This document shows positions 8,247 through 16,877 of a stretch of DNA of 64,000 nt, one piece after another (positions within the stretch are counted from its first letter, which is position 1; every line of letters begins with the position of its first letter). The stretch is taken from positions 62,001 to 126,000 of the forward strand of contig NZ_RKST01000016.1 of the NCBI RefSeq assembly GCF_003934165.1, written 5' to 3'. A program made the translations under genes and the position numbers. The notes below the pieces were generated by a model. The model saw only the letters and a program-made list of their open reading frames with translations, was not told the DNA's origin and did not search any database. This DNA is from Borborobacter arsenicus (lineage in GTDB: Bacteria; Pseudomonadota; Alphaproteobacteria; Rhizobiales; Rhizobiaceae).

Positions 8247-9431
8247 TCACCCACGGCCTGCCATCGCTACCGGTTCGTCCTGGTCTCGCCGCAGCTCCGG
8301 TTTCACTGTCACGCGAAGGATGGGTCCCGTCACCAGCGCCGTCAGGAACACGATGGCGACCAGCAGCGGCGACATGACCTCGGGCAGCGACCCGTCCGGC
8401 ACCAGACCGAGCATGATCAGGGCCAGGCCGGCCCGAGGGACCATGCCCGCACCGACGATGACGCTTTCCCGCGTGGTGTAACCCATGATCCTCGACCCGA
8501 GCCCGCAGCCGACCAGCTTCCCCGCAATCGCGGCAGCGAGGACGACGAGCACGAGCGGAACCGCGTCGACGAGAAGGAAGAGATCGGTCTGCAGGCCGAT
8601 GACGCCGAAGAAGATGGGCACGAGAAACCCGTCTGAGAGCGCTTCGACACGGTGCACCATGGCGGGCTCAGCTTCCTCGGTGTAGTGCAGGAAAGCGCCG
8701 GCCACGAACGCTCCGAGCACGTCCGCGAGACCGAAGAACTCGGCAGTCCACCCAAAGCCCAGGACGAGGAGGACCGCGACGGTGAAGTGCATCTCGCGGC
8801 TGCGCAGCCGGTAGACCCATCGCATGACGGGCTTCAAGAGGAAGATGCCGACAACGGCAGCAAGGGCGAGGAACGCCGCGACCTTGCCGATGACCAGCCA
8901 CACAGGTTCGGCCGCAGCGTCGCCGCCGAAGAACGACACGACGAAGATGATCAGCAGCATGGCGAGTATGTCGTCGATGGCGTGGGCCGCCATCGAGAGC
9001 AATCCCACCCGCGTGCGCATCAACCTGAAATCCGTGAAGACGCGGGCCGTCACGGCAAGCGAACTTGTCGACAGGGCCGCACCGAGAAAGAGGCTGGACG
9101 CGACGCCGAAGTCGAACAGCCATCCGGCGCCGAAGCCGAGCCCGACGGAGAACACGATCCCCAGAACAGAGACGAGGACGCTCGGCCCGGCGACCTTCCG
9201 CAACATGCGCAGATCGGTCTCCATGCCGGCGAGGAAGGTCATGAACAGGATGCCGAGGTGACCGAGAAACTCCAGCGTCTCATTGGGCGCAATGAGGTTC
9301 AGCGCCGTCGGGCCCAGCAGGAGCCCGGCGAGGATCTCGCCCAGCATCGGCGATTGGCGCGCGCGCGTCGCGAGCTCTCCGCCGATGCGAGCCGCAAGGA
9401 TGAGGACGGCAAGCGCGAGAAGGATGTTCAT
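8247..9431 (-). CDS. CPA2-family cation:proton antiporter
   Basis: The 394-residue protein is almost entirely hydrophobic, with about 12 helices and CPA2 (KefB/GerN-like) features: an early GEILAGLLLGP segment, the helix pair near ALSTSSLAVTARV and the acidic stretch AAHAIDDILAM that carries the ion-binding aspartates. It exchanges Na+ or K+ for H+ across the inner membrane. No C-terminal TrkA-N domain is present, so it is not a full Kef. The start overlaps the CBS gene stop (ATGA), so AI-2E, CBS and antiporter genes form one operon; the CBS protein may regulate the antiporter. Confidence 0.88.
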   Translation of the reverse strand: MNILLALAVLILAARIGGELATRARQSPMLGEILAGLLLGPTALNLIAPNETLEFLGHLGILFMTFLAGMETDLRMLRKVAGPSVLVSVLGIVFSVGLGFGAGWLFDFGVASSLFLGAALSTSSLAVTARVFTDFRLMRTRVGLLSMAAHAIDDILAMLLIIFVVSFFGGDAAAEPVWLVIGKVAAFLALAAVVGIFLLKPVMRWVYRLRSREMHFTVAVLLVLGFGWTAEFFGLADVLGAFVAGAFLHYTEEAEPAMVHRVEALSDGFLVPIFFGVIGLQTDLFLLVDAVPLVLVVLAAAIAGKLVGCGLGSRIMGYTTRESVIVGAGMVPRAGLALIMLGLVPDGSLPEVMSPLLVAIVFLTALVTGPILRVTVKPELRRDQDEPVAMAGRG

Positions 9432-9868
9432 GCCGGGTCCTTCCCGAACAGCGCCCGGAAAATGTCGCGCCCGCGCAGAAGACCGAGAAGCCGATCGTCC
9501 TTGTCGACGACCACAAGCTGGGCGATCTGCATCGTTGCCATGCGCTTGAGCGCAGCGCGGAGCGGTTCATCCACGCGGCAGGTGGAAGGCCGGCGCATCA
9601 TCATGTCCTCGAGATCGTCGATCAAGCCTTCCCGGATCAGCTTGCCAGGACCGAATGAGAGGGTCGGCTCGCTCGGCGAGAGCACGCGAAGCAGGTCGAG
9701 TTCGCCGATCGTGCCGGCAACGCGGTCGTTCTCGTCCAGAACGGGGAAGACGTCCTGCGACGTCCCGGACAGCGCCTCGAGCAGCGCGGCGGGGAGGTCG
9801 CTGGTCCTGAGACTGCGGAACTCGGTGACGATCAGGTCACTGACTTTTGGTTCATCGGCTTCAGCCAC
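9428..9868 (-). CDS. CBS-domain pair protein
   Basis: Two CBS motifs cover most of the protein (DVFPVLDENDRVAGTIGE and QLVVVDKDDRLLGLLRGRD). CBS pairs bind adenine nucleotides and regulate partner proteins. GTG 9868 is chosen because GAGGGA precedes it by 7 nt and it overlaps the AI-2E stop by 8 nt; an in-frame ATG at 9940 would add 24 basic residues inside the preceding gene. It lies between two membrane transporter genes and probably senses energy or ionic state for one of them. Confidence 0.8.
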   Translation of the reverse strand: MAEADEPKVSDLIVTEFRSLRTSDLPAALLEALSGTSQDVFPVLDENDRVAGTIGELDLLRVLSPSEPTLSFGPGKLIREGLIDDLEDMMMRRPSTCRVDEPLRAALKRMATMQIAQLVVVDKDDRLLGLLRGRDIFRALFGKDPA

Positions 9869-10944
9869 CGTCCGTTCCCTCTTTTTCGGCTGGCGCGGCC
9901 TTGCCCGTTCTGGCTTCGCGATCGAGATAGCGCTGGACATACACCTCCCTCACCAGCGTCAACCCCAAGGCGGCCATCGGCGTCGCGAGCGCGAGGCCGA
10001 GGCCGCCGAATAACACGCCCATGAGCAATTGCACTGAAATCACCAGCGCCGGCGCCAGCGACGCCCGCTCCTTCTGGATCAAGGGCGTAATCGCATAGCT
10101 CTCCAGCGTCTGAACGCCCACGTAGACGCCTACGACCAGCCACACGGTCGTGGGGCCATCCGACAACGCCAGAAGAACCGCCGGCGCTGCGGCGATTATC
10201 GGGCCGATATTGGGGATGAAGGCGAGAAGCGCCGCGATGAGGCCAAGTATGGGCGCGAGCGGCACGCCGACAAGCCACAGGCCGAGCCATGTCAGCACGC
10301 CGACCACGGCCATCGACATGAGCTGCGCGACGAGCCAGTTCTTCAAGGAGCCCGTCGCCTTGCGCAGTACCTCATCGCCGTCGTCGCGCGCTGACGGGGT
10401 GAGCAGGCTGACCAGACCGCGCCGGTAGGCATCCGGATCGAGCGCGACGTAGAGCCCGATGAAGAGCATGATGACGAAGTTGCCGAGCGCGCCGAACGTG
10501 GTCATGACCGCGGTGGTGGCCACTCCGCCGCCGCCATCCGACATCAGAGCTTCGGGCCTGGCGCGCCGAAGCAGTTCCTCCCCCCACGCATAGTCCTCCA
10601 GGCGCGCGCGCAGATCTTCGACCGCCGCGGGCAGCTGCTCGACCAACTCATCGAACTGTTCGGCGGCGGCCGGCGCGAAGGCGAACAGGACGCCAGCAAG
10701 TCCAAGAACGACCAGAAGTACGAAAAGCCCAATGCCCCACCCGCGACCGATACCGATGCGGCGTACCAGCCAGTCACCGCCGCCGCCGAAGAAGACGCCA
10801 AAGAGAAGTCCAGCGAAGACGACCAGCAGGACATTCGGCGCGAAGGCCAGGGTAAGCGCAAGCAGCGCGAAAAGGACGATGAGAGATATGGAGCGGCGTC
10901 CCGGGGGAAACCTTTAGTCCACGCGCGCGCCGACCATCCCGCAT
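9861..10944 (-). CDS. AI-2E family transporter with disturbed 5' end
   Basis: The C-terminal 260 residues show the AI-2E/PerM family layout, with helices such as LLAFIPNIGPIIAAAPAV. Clear family sequence also continues upstream in the same frame (RRSISLIVLFALLALTLAF, then a second helix pair) as far as a stop at 10914-10916, yet no ATG, GTG or TTG lies in that part before TTG 10646. An ATG at 10944 would lead into it if one base of the G5 run at 10903-10907 were absent. So there is either a one-base frameshift (real or a sequencing error) or a non-standard start such as ATA at 10889. It exports or exchanges small solutes; the substrate is unknown. Confidence 0.7.
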
Positions 10945-11046
10945 CAGGCAGCCGCTCCATGCAAAAGAGTGACGGCCGTATGGAGGTCCATCCTCACGAT
11001 CCGAAGTTCGAACTCGTGCGCCGTTCCAAGCTTCCGCTTCGGATAC

Positions 11047-11223
11047 TCACTTGTCGCCATGAAAGGCGTCCTTGGCCTTTCCGGCGCCATTCTGCACTTT
11101 GCCATCAACCTGGTCAGCCTTGCCGCTGCGCTCGGTTTCCTTGTCCCCGGTGGCCTTGCCGACCATCTCCTTGGCTGATCCGATCGCGTCCTTCGCTTTA
11201 CCTTTTGCCCGGTCTTCATTCAT
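11047..11223 (-). CDS. CsbD family small stress protein
   Basis: This is a 58-residue ORF. It starts MNEDRAKGKAKDAIGSAK and ends KAKDAFHGDK, a Lys/Gly/Ala-rich hydrophilic sequence with the typical CsbD repeats (KGKAKDAIGSAK, GKATGDKE, GKVQNGAGKAKD). CsbD-like proteins accumulate under general stress in many bacteria; their molecular role is not known. It lies alone between the AI-2E and VIT-family genes, with no ORF overlapping on the same strand. Confidence 0.87.
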   Translation of the reverse strand: MNEDRAKGKAKDAIGSAKEMVGKATGDKETERSGKADQVDGKVQNGAGKAKDAFHGDK

Positions 11224-11499
11224 GGCAGTTCTCCATCGGTTGTGTGGGAGAACAACGAAGAAGGGAGGGGCTACGTTCCGCCCTCGGCTCGGATCAGCTG
11301 GCCTTTGGTCTGCCTCGCACAGTCAATATGCGGGCTGCCAGAACTCGGAGGTGTTCCGAAGATTTGGGAGTTGCCGCCTGGCCGACGGGATAATGCGATC
11401 GTGGCTGCATGGGCTGGTCTTCCGCGAGCCGGAGCGGTTGGGCTCCGCTTCACCCGCAGATTGCAAGGGGCGGCCGAGAAAGAGTAAGGAGTTGGTACC

Positions 11500-12246
11500 G
11501 TGCGACCCATAGGAACTGGGTCAGTGGATGTCGAGAAGGTGTTGCAGACGCAATATCGCCATCGCGAAAATCATCTCGTCGAACGCATAGGCTGGCTCAG
11601 GGCGGCGGTGCTCGGCGCCAACGACGGCATTGTGTCGACAGCGAGCCTGATCGTCGGCGTCGCCGCATCGTCGTCTGGGCAAGGCGCAGTGCTCGTCTCG
11701 GGGATCGCGGGACTGTTTGCTGGTGCCATGTCGATGGCGGCTGGCGAGTATGTGTCGGTCAGCTCCCAGTCAGACACGGAAAGAGCCGATATCGCTCGCG
11801 AGCGGGACGAACTGTCGAGCGACATCGACGCGGAGCGCGATGAACTCGCCGCGATCTACGTCAGGCGCGGCCTCGACCCTGATCTTGCCCGAACGGTCGC
11901 CGATCAGCTGATGGCAAAGGACGCGTTGGGCGCCCATGCGCGAGACGAACTGGGCATCTCCGAAGTTACCGCCGCCCGCCCGCTACAGGCAGCCTTCACC
12001 TCCGCAGCGACCTTCGCGACCGGAGCGGCCTTACCGCTGCTGGCGGCGATGTTGTCTCCAGGTGCACCCCTTATTCCGGTGGTCGCGGTCGCGTCGCTTA
12101 TCTTCCTGGCCGTTCTCGGGGCGTTAGGTGCGCATGCGGGCGGGGCGAACGTTGCCAAAGCCTCAATGCGCGTAGCACTCTGGGGCGCTTTCGCGATGAC
12201 GATTACAGCCGGGATCGGAGCCCTGATCGGAGGCGCCGTTGCATAG
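11500..12246 (+). CDS. VIT1/CCC1-family metal transporter
   Basis: The 248-residue protein has a first helix pair (GANDGIVSTASLIVGVAAS), an Asp/Glu-rich cytoplasmic segment (residues ~85-150) and three C-terminal helices, the layout of VIT1/CCC1 iron/manganese transporters. The conserved ANDGI and MAAGEYVSVSSQ motifs are present. GTG 11500 is preceded by AAGGAG at 8 nt. It probably moves Fe2+ or Mn2+ out of the cytoplasm. It is a single-gene unit. Confidence 0.88.
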   Translation: MRPIGTGSVDVEKVLQTQYRHRENHLVERIGWLRAAVLGANDGIVSTASLIVGVAASSSGQGAVLVSGIAGLFAGAMSMAAGEYVSVSSQSDTERADIARERDELSSDIDAERDELAAIYVRRGLDPDLARTVADQLMAKDALGAHARDELGISEVTAARPLQAAFTSAATFATGAALPLLAAMLSPGAPLIPVVAVASLIFLAVLGALGAHAGGANVAKASMRVALWGAFAMTITAGIGALIGGAVA

Positions 12247-12345
12247 TCGCTGCCCGGACCCGCAGTGCCGTGGGTAATGGCTCAGACGGTCTGATGTGTT
12301 TTCGGTTTTCTTCATCCAGATTGGCGATCATCCGCAGTTGCCATT

Positions 12346-12864
12346 TTAAGTTTCCGTGCCCTGATCTTCGAAGCGGCAGAAATACGTGGTGCGCGCGACC
12401 GTCTTTCCATCGAGAGGCACATTCTCGAGCGTGACGGCGAAGACCTCACGGTCTGATGGCACCGATAGCGGTCCCTTGATCGTGACATCAGGATTGTCGT
12501 CGGGCGTGAGTTCGAACGGCGACGCTCCCCCGGCGGTCGTTCTGTCCCATACGACCGAGCCGTAATCGTAGTCACCCTCTGCCGCGAACGTGGTCTCCAT
12601 CCGCGTCTCTGAAAGAAACAGATAGAACTCCACCGCTCTCGGAGCCCCTTCCGGCACACGGCCCCATAGCCAGTCTTCCGTTTTGGCGCTCGACGGCTTC
12701 ACCTCGGCGACGAGGGCACGGCAATCGTCATCCGTGGGCGCCCGTGATGCAATCGGGTGCCAGAGGTATACGCCGACGGGCGGCCCAACCTTATCGTCTC
12801 CGGCCGCTCCTTCAGCGGCAACGATCAATGCCGCAGTGGTCGTAAGGATCCTCATTCCTCTCAT
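12346..12864 (-). CDS. Secreted protein of unknown function
   Basis: The 172-residue protein begins MRGMRILTTTAALIVAAEG, a probable signal peptide cut near AEGAAGDD, followed by an acidic, Asp/Thr-rich soluble domain without a recognised motif and a single Cys near the C-terminus (TYFCRFEDQG). ATG 12864 is preceded by GAGG at 8 nt; the GTG at 12873 is in frame but lies within the ribosome site. Its 5' region is duplicated at 8031-8079. I do not recognise the family. Confidence 0.65.
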   Translation of the reverse strand: MRGMRILTTTAALIVAAEGAAGDDKVGPPVGVYLWHPIASRAPTDDDCRALVAEVKPSSAKTEDWLWGRVPEGAPRAVEFYLFLSETRMETTFAAEGDYDYGSVVWDRTTAGGASPFELTPDDNPDVTIKGPLSVPSDREVFAVTLENVPLDGKTVARTTYFCRFEDQGTET

Positions 12865-12958
12865 GGGCGTCACCTCGGGATATCAATCTACTGCATCATG
12901 TCGACCGACGATCGCGTTTCCGTATGCGGTGTGGCCCATCTCCGGTCGGCGGCAATGG

Positions 12959-13441
12959 TTATGGTAGCCTGTCGGCGATACGTTCCATCTGATCGATCTC
13001 CTCGCGTTGCGCCTGGGCGATCTCGCCGCACAGGGTCACAAGTTCGGTGTCCGAGAGGTTTGCCTCCCGGCACATCAGGATCGCCCCGGAATGGTGCGGT
13101 ATCATGGAGGCGATGAACTGGCGGTCGTCGATCAATGCCTGGGCGCGCGTCGCCCAGAAGGACGTCGCCGTTAAGGCCGCCAGGACGAGATACAGTGCGA
13201 CGTTCAGACGCTTGTTAGGAAACATGCCCGGCATCGTCGCCAGCATGAAGATGCCCATCGGTGCCCACATGGTGATCGCCATGTAGAACATGTTGAGATT
13301 GTTCCTGTAGTCGCCCAGGCCGTCGATCATCGTGAACATGACAACGTACATGACCGCGAGGCCGAGAATCATATTCAACCAGAACATCAGATACGGACGG
13401 CCGTGGCCCGCTTCATCGTGCTCGCCGTGATCATGCGTCAT
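12959..13441 (-). CDS. DUF305 membrane protein
   Basis: The 160-residue protein has a His-rich start (MTHDHGEHDEAGHGRP), three membrane helices and a C-terminal DUF305 ferritin-like segment with RQFIASMIPHHSGAILMC. The His-rich ends and the MIPHHxGA motif suggest metal binding; DUF305 proteins often accompany copper or other metal handling genes. A GGAGG lies just before ATG 13441. It begins 16 nt after the glutaredoxin-MauE gene and is very probably co-transcribed with it. Confidence 0.85.
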   Translation of the reverse strand: MTHDHGEHDEAGHGRPYLMFWLNMILGLAVMYVVMFTMIDGLGDYRNNLNMFYMAITMWAPMGIFMLATMPGMFPNKRLNVALYLVLAALTATSFWATRAQALIDDRQFIASMIPHHSGAILMCREANLSDTELVTLCGEIAQAQREEIDQMERIADRLP

Positions 13442-13457
13442 TGCAGCCTCCTTCGTT

Positions 13458-14219
13458 TCAGTGTCCCATTCCTGCGGGTTTGAGGATCATCCAGACAGCC
13501 ATGCCGACCATCATCAGATTCTCGGTCAGCGAGACGAAGCCGAGAGGAACATTGCTGTCGCCGCCGACGCAGGCGCATTTCAGTTCGCGCTTGTCGACGT
13601 AGACGGCCTTAAACACGGAGACCGCGCCGACACCGCCGATGAAGAGAGCCACCGGGATAGAGATCCACATCAGCGCTCCGGCGACCATGAGGATCCCGGC
13701 GAGGCCCTCCGCAAAGGGGTAGACCTTGCCGTATGGAACCCAGCGCTGCGCCAACAAGTCGTAATTCAGGAACATCGTGGCGAAGCCATCGACGTCCTTC
13801 AGCTTCTGGAGCGCGAGCAGACACATGGCGAAAGCCACGAACCATTCCGCCGCGGCGACCGCAAGCACGCTGCCATAAGCCGCCCAGCTCGCCGCGAGCG
13901 CCATGGCCAGCGCCATGCCGAACAGTGCGATGACGGGCGTATACGTGACGGCATCCTTGTCCTTGACCTCTTTCCCAAGATACCCGCGCAGGTCGTCGTA
14001 GCCGCCGACGCGCTTTCCGTCGATAAATGTCTGGGGCGTGGTTTCGACCTGGTGCCTAGCCTTGAAGATGTCGGTCTCCTCGCGGGAGGTGAGGTGATGA
14101 TCCTCGACTTCGAACCCCTCGCGCTTCAGAAGGTCGAGCGCTTTCAGGCCCCAGGGGCACGTGTGTTCCGGCATGACCATGCGGTAAAGTTCGGCCTTGC
14201 GGACTGCTGTGGCGGGCAT
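13458..14219 (-). CDS. Glutaredoxin-MauE/DoxX fusion membrane protein
   Basis: A glutaredoxin-like domain (residues ~8-85) is fused to a four-helix MauE/DoxX-like membrane domain. The glutaredoxin part has a shortened active site (HTCPWGLK) with one Cys, a TPQTFIDG cis-Pro segment and GGYDDLR. The membrane part has a CAC pair near its end (LKCACVGG). ATG 14219 is chosen because it begins the glutaredoxin fold; the frame can extend to GTG 14303. It may carry reducing power to or across the membrane for metal or thiol homeostasis together with the DUF305 protein. The substrate is unknown. Confidence 0.8.
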   Translation of the reverse strand: MPATAVRKAELYRMVMPEHTCPWGLKALDLLKREGFEVEDHHLTSREETDIFKARHQVETTPQTFIDGKRVGGYDDLRGYLGKEVKDKDAVTYTPVIALFGMALAMALAASWAAYGSVLAVAAAEWFVAFAMCLLALQKLKDVDGFATMFLNYDLLAQRWVPYGKVYPFAEGLAGILMVAGALMWISIPVALFIGGVGAVSVFKAVYVDKRELKCACVGGDSNVPLGFVSLTENLMMVGMAVWMILKPAGMGH

Positions 14220-14476
14220 TGTGGAATCCTTCCCCGCTAGAACCGCGCCGTCGCGGCAATGGTTCCGGACAGGGTACTCGGTATCAGGCGCCGCCGCCGA
14301 CAAGCGACGTTAGCCCTGAAGACACTTTCCAAGCGTCAGATAGAAGTGGCCCGACCGCATGCTCGGACCGAACGCCGACGCGTTCGGTGCCAGCGGAGCA
14401 GCAGATTCGGACTGGCGGTCACAATGCCCTCGCGCGGATTCGTCTGTGATGTTCGATCGGGCCATCGCCCACGAGA

Positions 14477-15802
14477 TCATTTCGAAACCGTCGCAGCTAT
14501 GCGATGCGCGATCGCGACATAGTCGCCGTCGAAGTGATGGCCGCCCGACGTGGTGACCACCTCGAACCCCGGGCCGAGGCGCGGGCATCCGCTTTCGGTA
14601 TCTTCCGAACCCCAGAAGCAGACAAGCTTGTGGGTCGGCAGGCTTCGCATGGCGCCCACAACGTCAAACCCGGAATCCTTCCAGCCGAGCCATCCCGCCA
14701 CCGTGATTTCGAAGCTCGTCGTCTGGCCCGGCGCCAGCAGGGCGATCGTGGCGACACGATCCCGGACGGTCACGGAAAGCTTCCCATAGGCGAACGGAAC
14801 CGTGTCGGCGCCGAAGGAATAGCCGATGAGCAGGACCGGGAGACTGGCCGTAGGATCCGCCGCGGCAATCAGTTTCTCGAGGTCCTTTGCCAACGCTTCC
14901 GGCGTGCGCTTGGTCCAGAAGTAGCGGACGGCGTCGAGCCCGACCACATGCAGTCCCTGGCTGGCCAGCCACTCGCCGATGGTCTTGTCGAGGTCGCGCC
15001 AGCCGCCGTCACCCGAAACGATCACAGCGACTGCCTTCGGCGGCGATTTGGACGGCAGGTCGATTGCCGGCAGGTCGTCGATCGACGAGACTTTTTTCGC
15101 GATGGCCGAGACCGCGTCGACCGCCTGCCTCGGCTTGTCGCCAAGGGCTATCGGCACAAGGTTTAGCCCCCGCAGCGAGGAAGAACCGGCAAGGGCCGCG
15201 GCATCCGGCTGACGGACAAGGAGCGTTACTGGCGCCGGAAGAGGCCGGTCGAAGGCGTAGCGGTAGCCTTCGCCGAGGGGCAATCGCATGGAAGATGCGC
15301 CGGGGCAGAACGGCAAGCGGAGCGACAGGCTGTTCTCGAAGTCGATGCCCACCGCGCCCCCGAGCGTGTTGGCGGGCGCACCAGCGACTGCCGCATAGGC
15401 GAAGGTCGCCCCCTGGCCGCGTCCGACGACGATCGGCATGCGATAGGTGTCGACGCCAGCTTGTTTCTGAGCCAGTTGAACGAGATCCGTGAGGTCTCCC
15501 ACCACGTAAAGACATTGGCCGTCCCAGCCGTCGAGGCGGCGCGCGTAGCTGGCGAAATCCACCTTCAGCACCATGGAACCGGAAGCGGCAAGCGCATCTG
15601 TCAGGTCCTCGTCCACGCCGGACCAGCCGGTGCGGTCCGAAAGATAGATCACGACTGAGCTGGGCCTTGTCGAAGCGCCCTCGACGGGAATGGCGTCCAG
15701 TTCTCCGGAAGAAACAATGATGGAATTGCTGAGCCATCTGCCGTAGGCGAGCAGGCCACCGATGAGCGAGGCGAGGAGCGCCACTGCGAGCAACGGTCTC
15801 AA
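14477..15802 (-). CDS. acvB: AcvB/VirJ-like lysyl-phosphatidylglycerol hydrolase
   Basis: The 441-residue protein starts with a signal anchor and has two alpha/beta-hydrolase-like halves. The second carries GYSFGAD (nucleophile Ser of GxSxG) and a late His in GGHHFDGDY. In Agrobacterium and Rhizobium, AcvB is a periplasmic hydrolase that removes lysine from lysyl-phosphatidylglycerol and is co-transcribed with the synthase gene lpiA. The same ATGA overlap with lpiA is kept here, but lpiA has lost its 5' part to a transposon. With no lysyl-PG made by this copy, AcvB may have no substrate and may be expressed from the transposon side. Confidence 0.87.
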   Translation of the reverse strand: MRPLLAVALLASLIGGLLAYGRWLSNSIIVSSGELDAIPVEGASTRPSSVVIYLSDRTGWSGVDEDLTDALAASGSMVLKVDFASYARRLDGWDGQCLYVVGDLTDLVQLAQKQAGVDTYRMPIVVGRGQGATFAYAAVAGAPANTLGGAVGIDFENSLSLRLPFCPGASSMRLPLGEGYRYAFDRPLPAPVTLLVRQPDAAALAGSSSLRGLNLVPIALGDKPRQAVDAVSAIAKKVSSIDDLPAIDLPSKSPPKAVAVIVSGDGGWRDLDKTIGEWLASQGLHVVGLDAVRYFWTKRTPEALAKDLEKLIAAADPTASLPVLLIGYSFGADTVPFAYGKLSVTVRDRVATIALLAPGQTTSFEITVAGWLGWKDSGFDVVGAMRSLPTHKLVCFWGSEDTESGCPRLGPGFEVVTTSGGHHFDGDYVAIAHRIAATVSK

Positions 15803-16833
15803 CGCTTTAGCGCTCCCATGGCGCTGCCCGAGATCAAGGTGGTCACGTCAAGGAGCGCCTGAGGCAGCCTGAGGCCGCCGGGGCAAGCCAGGAACTGTGG
15901 CGTCCAGACAGGCTGGAACTTTTCCTTAAAGCTGCGCAGCCCTTCGAAATTGTAGAATTCGTCGGCGCGGCTGTAGACGAAGGTTCCGACCTTGTTCCAG
16001 GTCGAGGCGAGCGGGTGCTGGGCCAGCCCGGCAAGCGGCGCCGCGCCTAAATTGAACCAGATATAGCCCTGCGTCCGTCCGTAGAGGAGCAGATGGGCAA
16101 AAAGCGCGTCCATGGTTACCTTTGAGACGCCCGGACGGTAACGCATCAGATCGATGGAAAGCTCGGACCCGTCTCCCGACCGCCAAAGGTTGGCGAAGGC
16201 GACGATGACGCCGCCCTTGCGCAGGACCGCACAATCGAATTCCCGCAGGTAGGCGGGATCGAACCGGCCGAGCGAGAACGACTTCTCGTGACCTGACTTG
16301 ATGGCGAGCCAGCTGTCGGAGACCTCATTCAGTTCCGCCATGACCGCCGGTACGTCCTCCCGAGGCAAGACCGCGAAATTGAGGCCGTCGCGCCCGGCGC
16401 GCTTGAGCGCATAGCGGAAGTCGCTCGCATGCTTTCCGTCCATGGTGAACGTGGCAAGGTCAACGCGTGCGACTTCACCGATCTTGAGGATCGCCAGGCC
16501 AAGGTCGAGGTAGTTCGTCAGGTATCGATCGCCGACCGCGTAGAAGACGGGAAACCGTCCTGCCGCGTAGGCGTTCTCGGCGAACTTCCAGACCAAGTCC
16601 CGGCCGCTCGATTCGCTGCCGACCGGATCGCCCATCGACACCCAGGAGTGCGCGGCGACAGCATACATGACGAAGGAATCCTTCTGGTCGGCTACGAGAA
16701 AGGCCTTGTCGCCGAGATAGGCGACGGAGTTCTGAGTGTCCGAAGACCGTTCCATGATCTGCCGAACGGCGGACGGCACCTGTCGCTTGGCACTTAAATG
16801 CAAGAATGCAGCGGTTTTGTCCGGGTTGGGCAC
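15799..16833 (-). CDS. lpiA: 5'-truncated phosphatidylglycerol lysyltransferase (LpiA/MprF), synthase domain only
   Basis: Only the C-terminal cytosolic synthase domain (DUF2156-type) remains: SFVMYAVAAHSWVSMGDPVG, an acceptor-stem-like core and NLGAAPLAGL near the end. The usual ~500-residue membrane (flippase) part is missing. Native sequence begins at the transposon edge at 16780. The open frame continues into the transposon terminal repeat and could start at GTG 16833 inside it or at ATG 16752 in host sequence. Membrane helices are generally needed for lipid substrate access, so this is probably a gene remnant, although its frame is intact. Confidence 0.8.
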   Translation of the reverse strand: MPNPDKTAAFLHLSAKRQVPSAVRQIMERSSDTQNSVAYLGDKAFLVADQKDSFVMYAVAAHSWVSMGDPVGSESSGRDLVWKFAENAYAAGRFPVFYAVGDRYLTNYLDLGLAILKIGEVARVDLATFTMDGKHASDFRYALKRAGRDGLNFAVLPREDVPAVMAELNEVSDSWLAIKSGHEKSFSLGRFDPAYLREFDCAVLRKGGVIVAFANLWRSGDGSELSIDLMRYRPGVSKVTMDALFAHLLLYGRTQGYIWFNLGAAPLAGLAQHPLASTWNKVGTFVYSRADEFYNFEGLRSFKEKFQPVWTPQFLACPGGLRLPQALLDVTTLISGSAMGALKR

Positions 16834-16877
16834 TTAATCGTGAGAATCTCGACTGTTCGATTCTCAAATTAACTGCA
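16781..16877. repeat. Left transposon end with three transposase-site repeats
   Basis: Repeats of the form GGCACTTAAT-N2-GNGAATC lie at 16789-16808 and 16829-16848 (direct) and at 16859-16877 (inverted, TGCAGTTAATTTGAGAATC). The outermost overlaps the terminal inverted repeat. Arrays like this are the binding sites for TnsB/TniA-type transposases. The inner copy overlaps the 3' end of tniQ. Confidence 0.75.

Noticed and set aside
12284-12305. TCAGAC-G-GTCTGA palindrome followed by TGTGTTTT after the VIT gene
   Set aside because: A one-base loop cannot form a proper terminator hairpin; may be chance.
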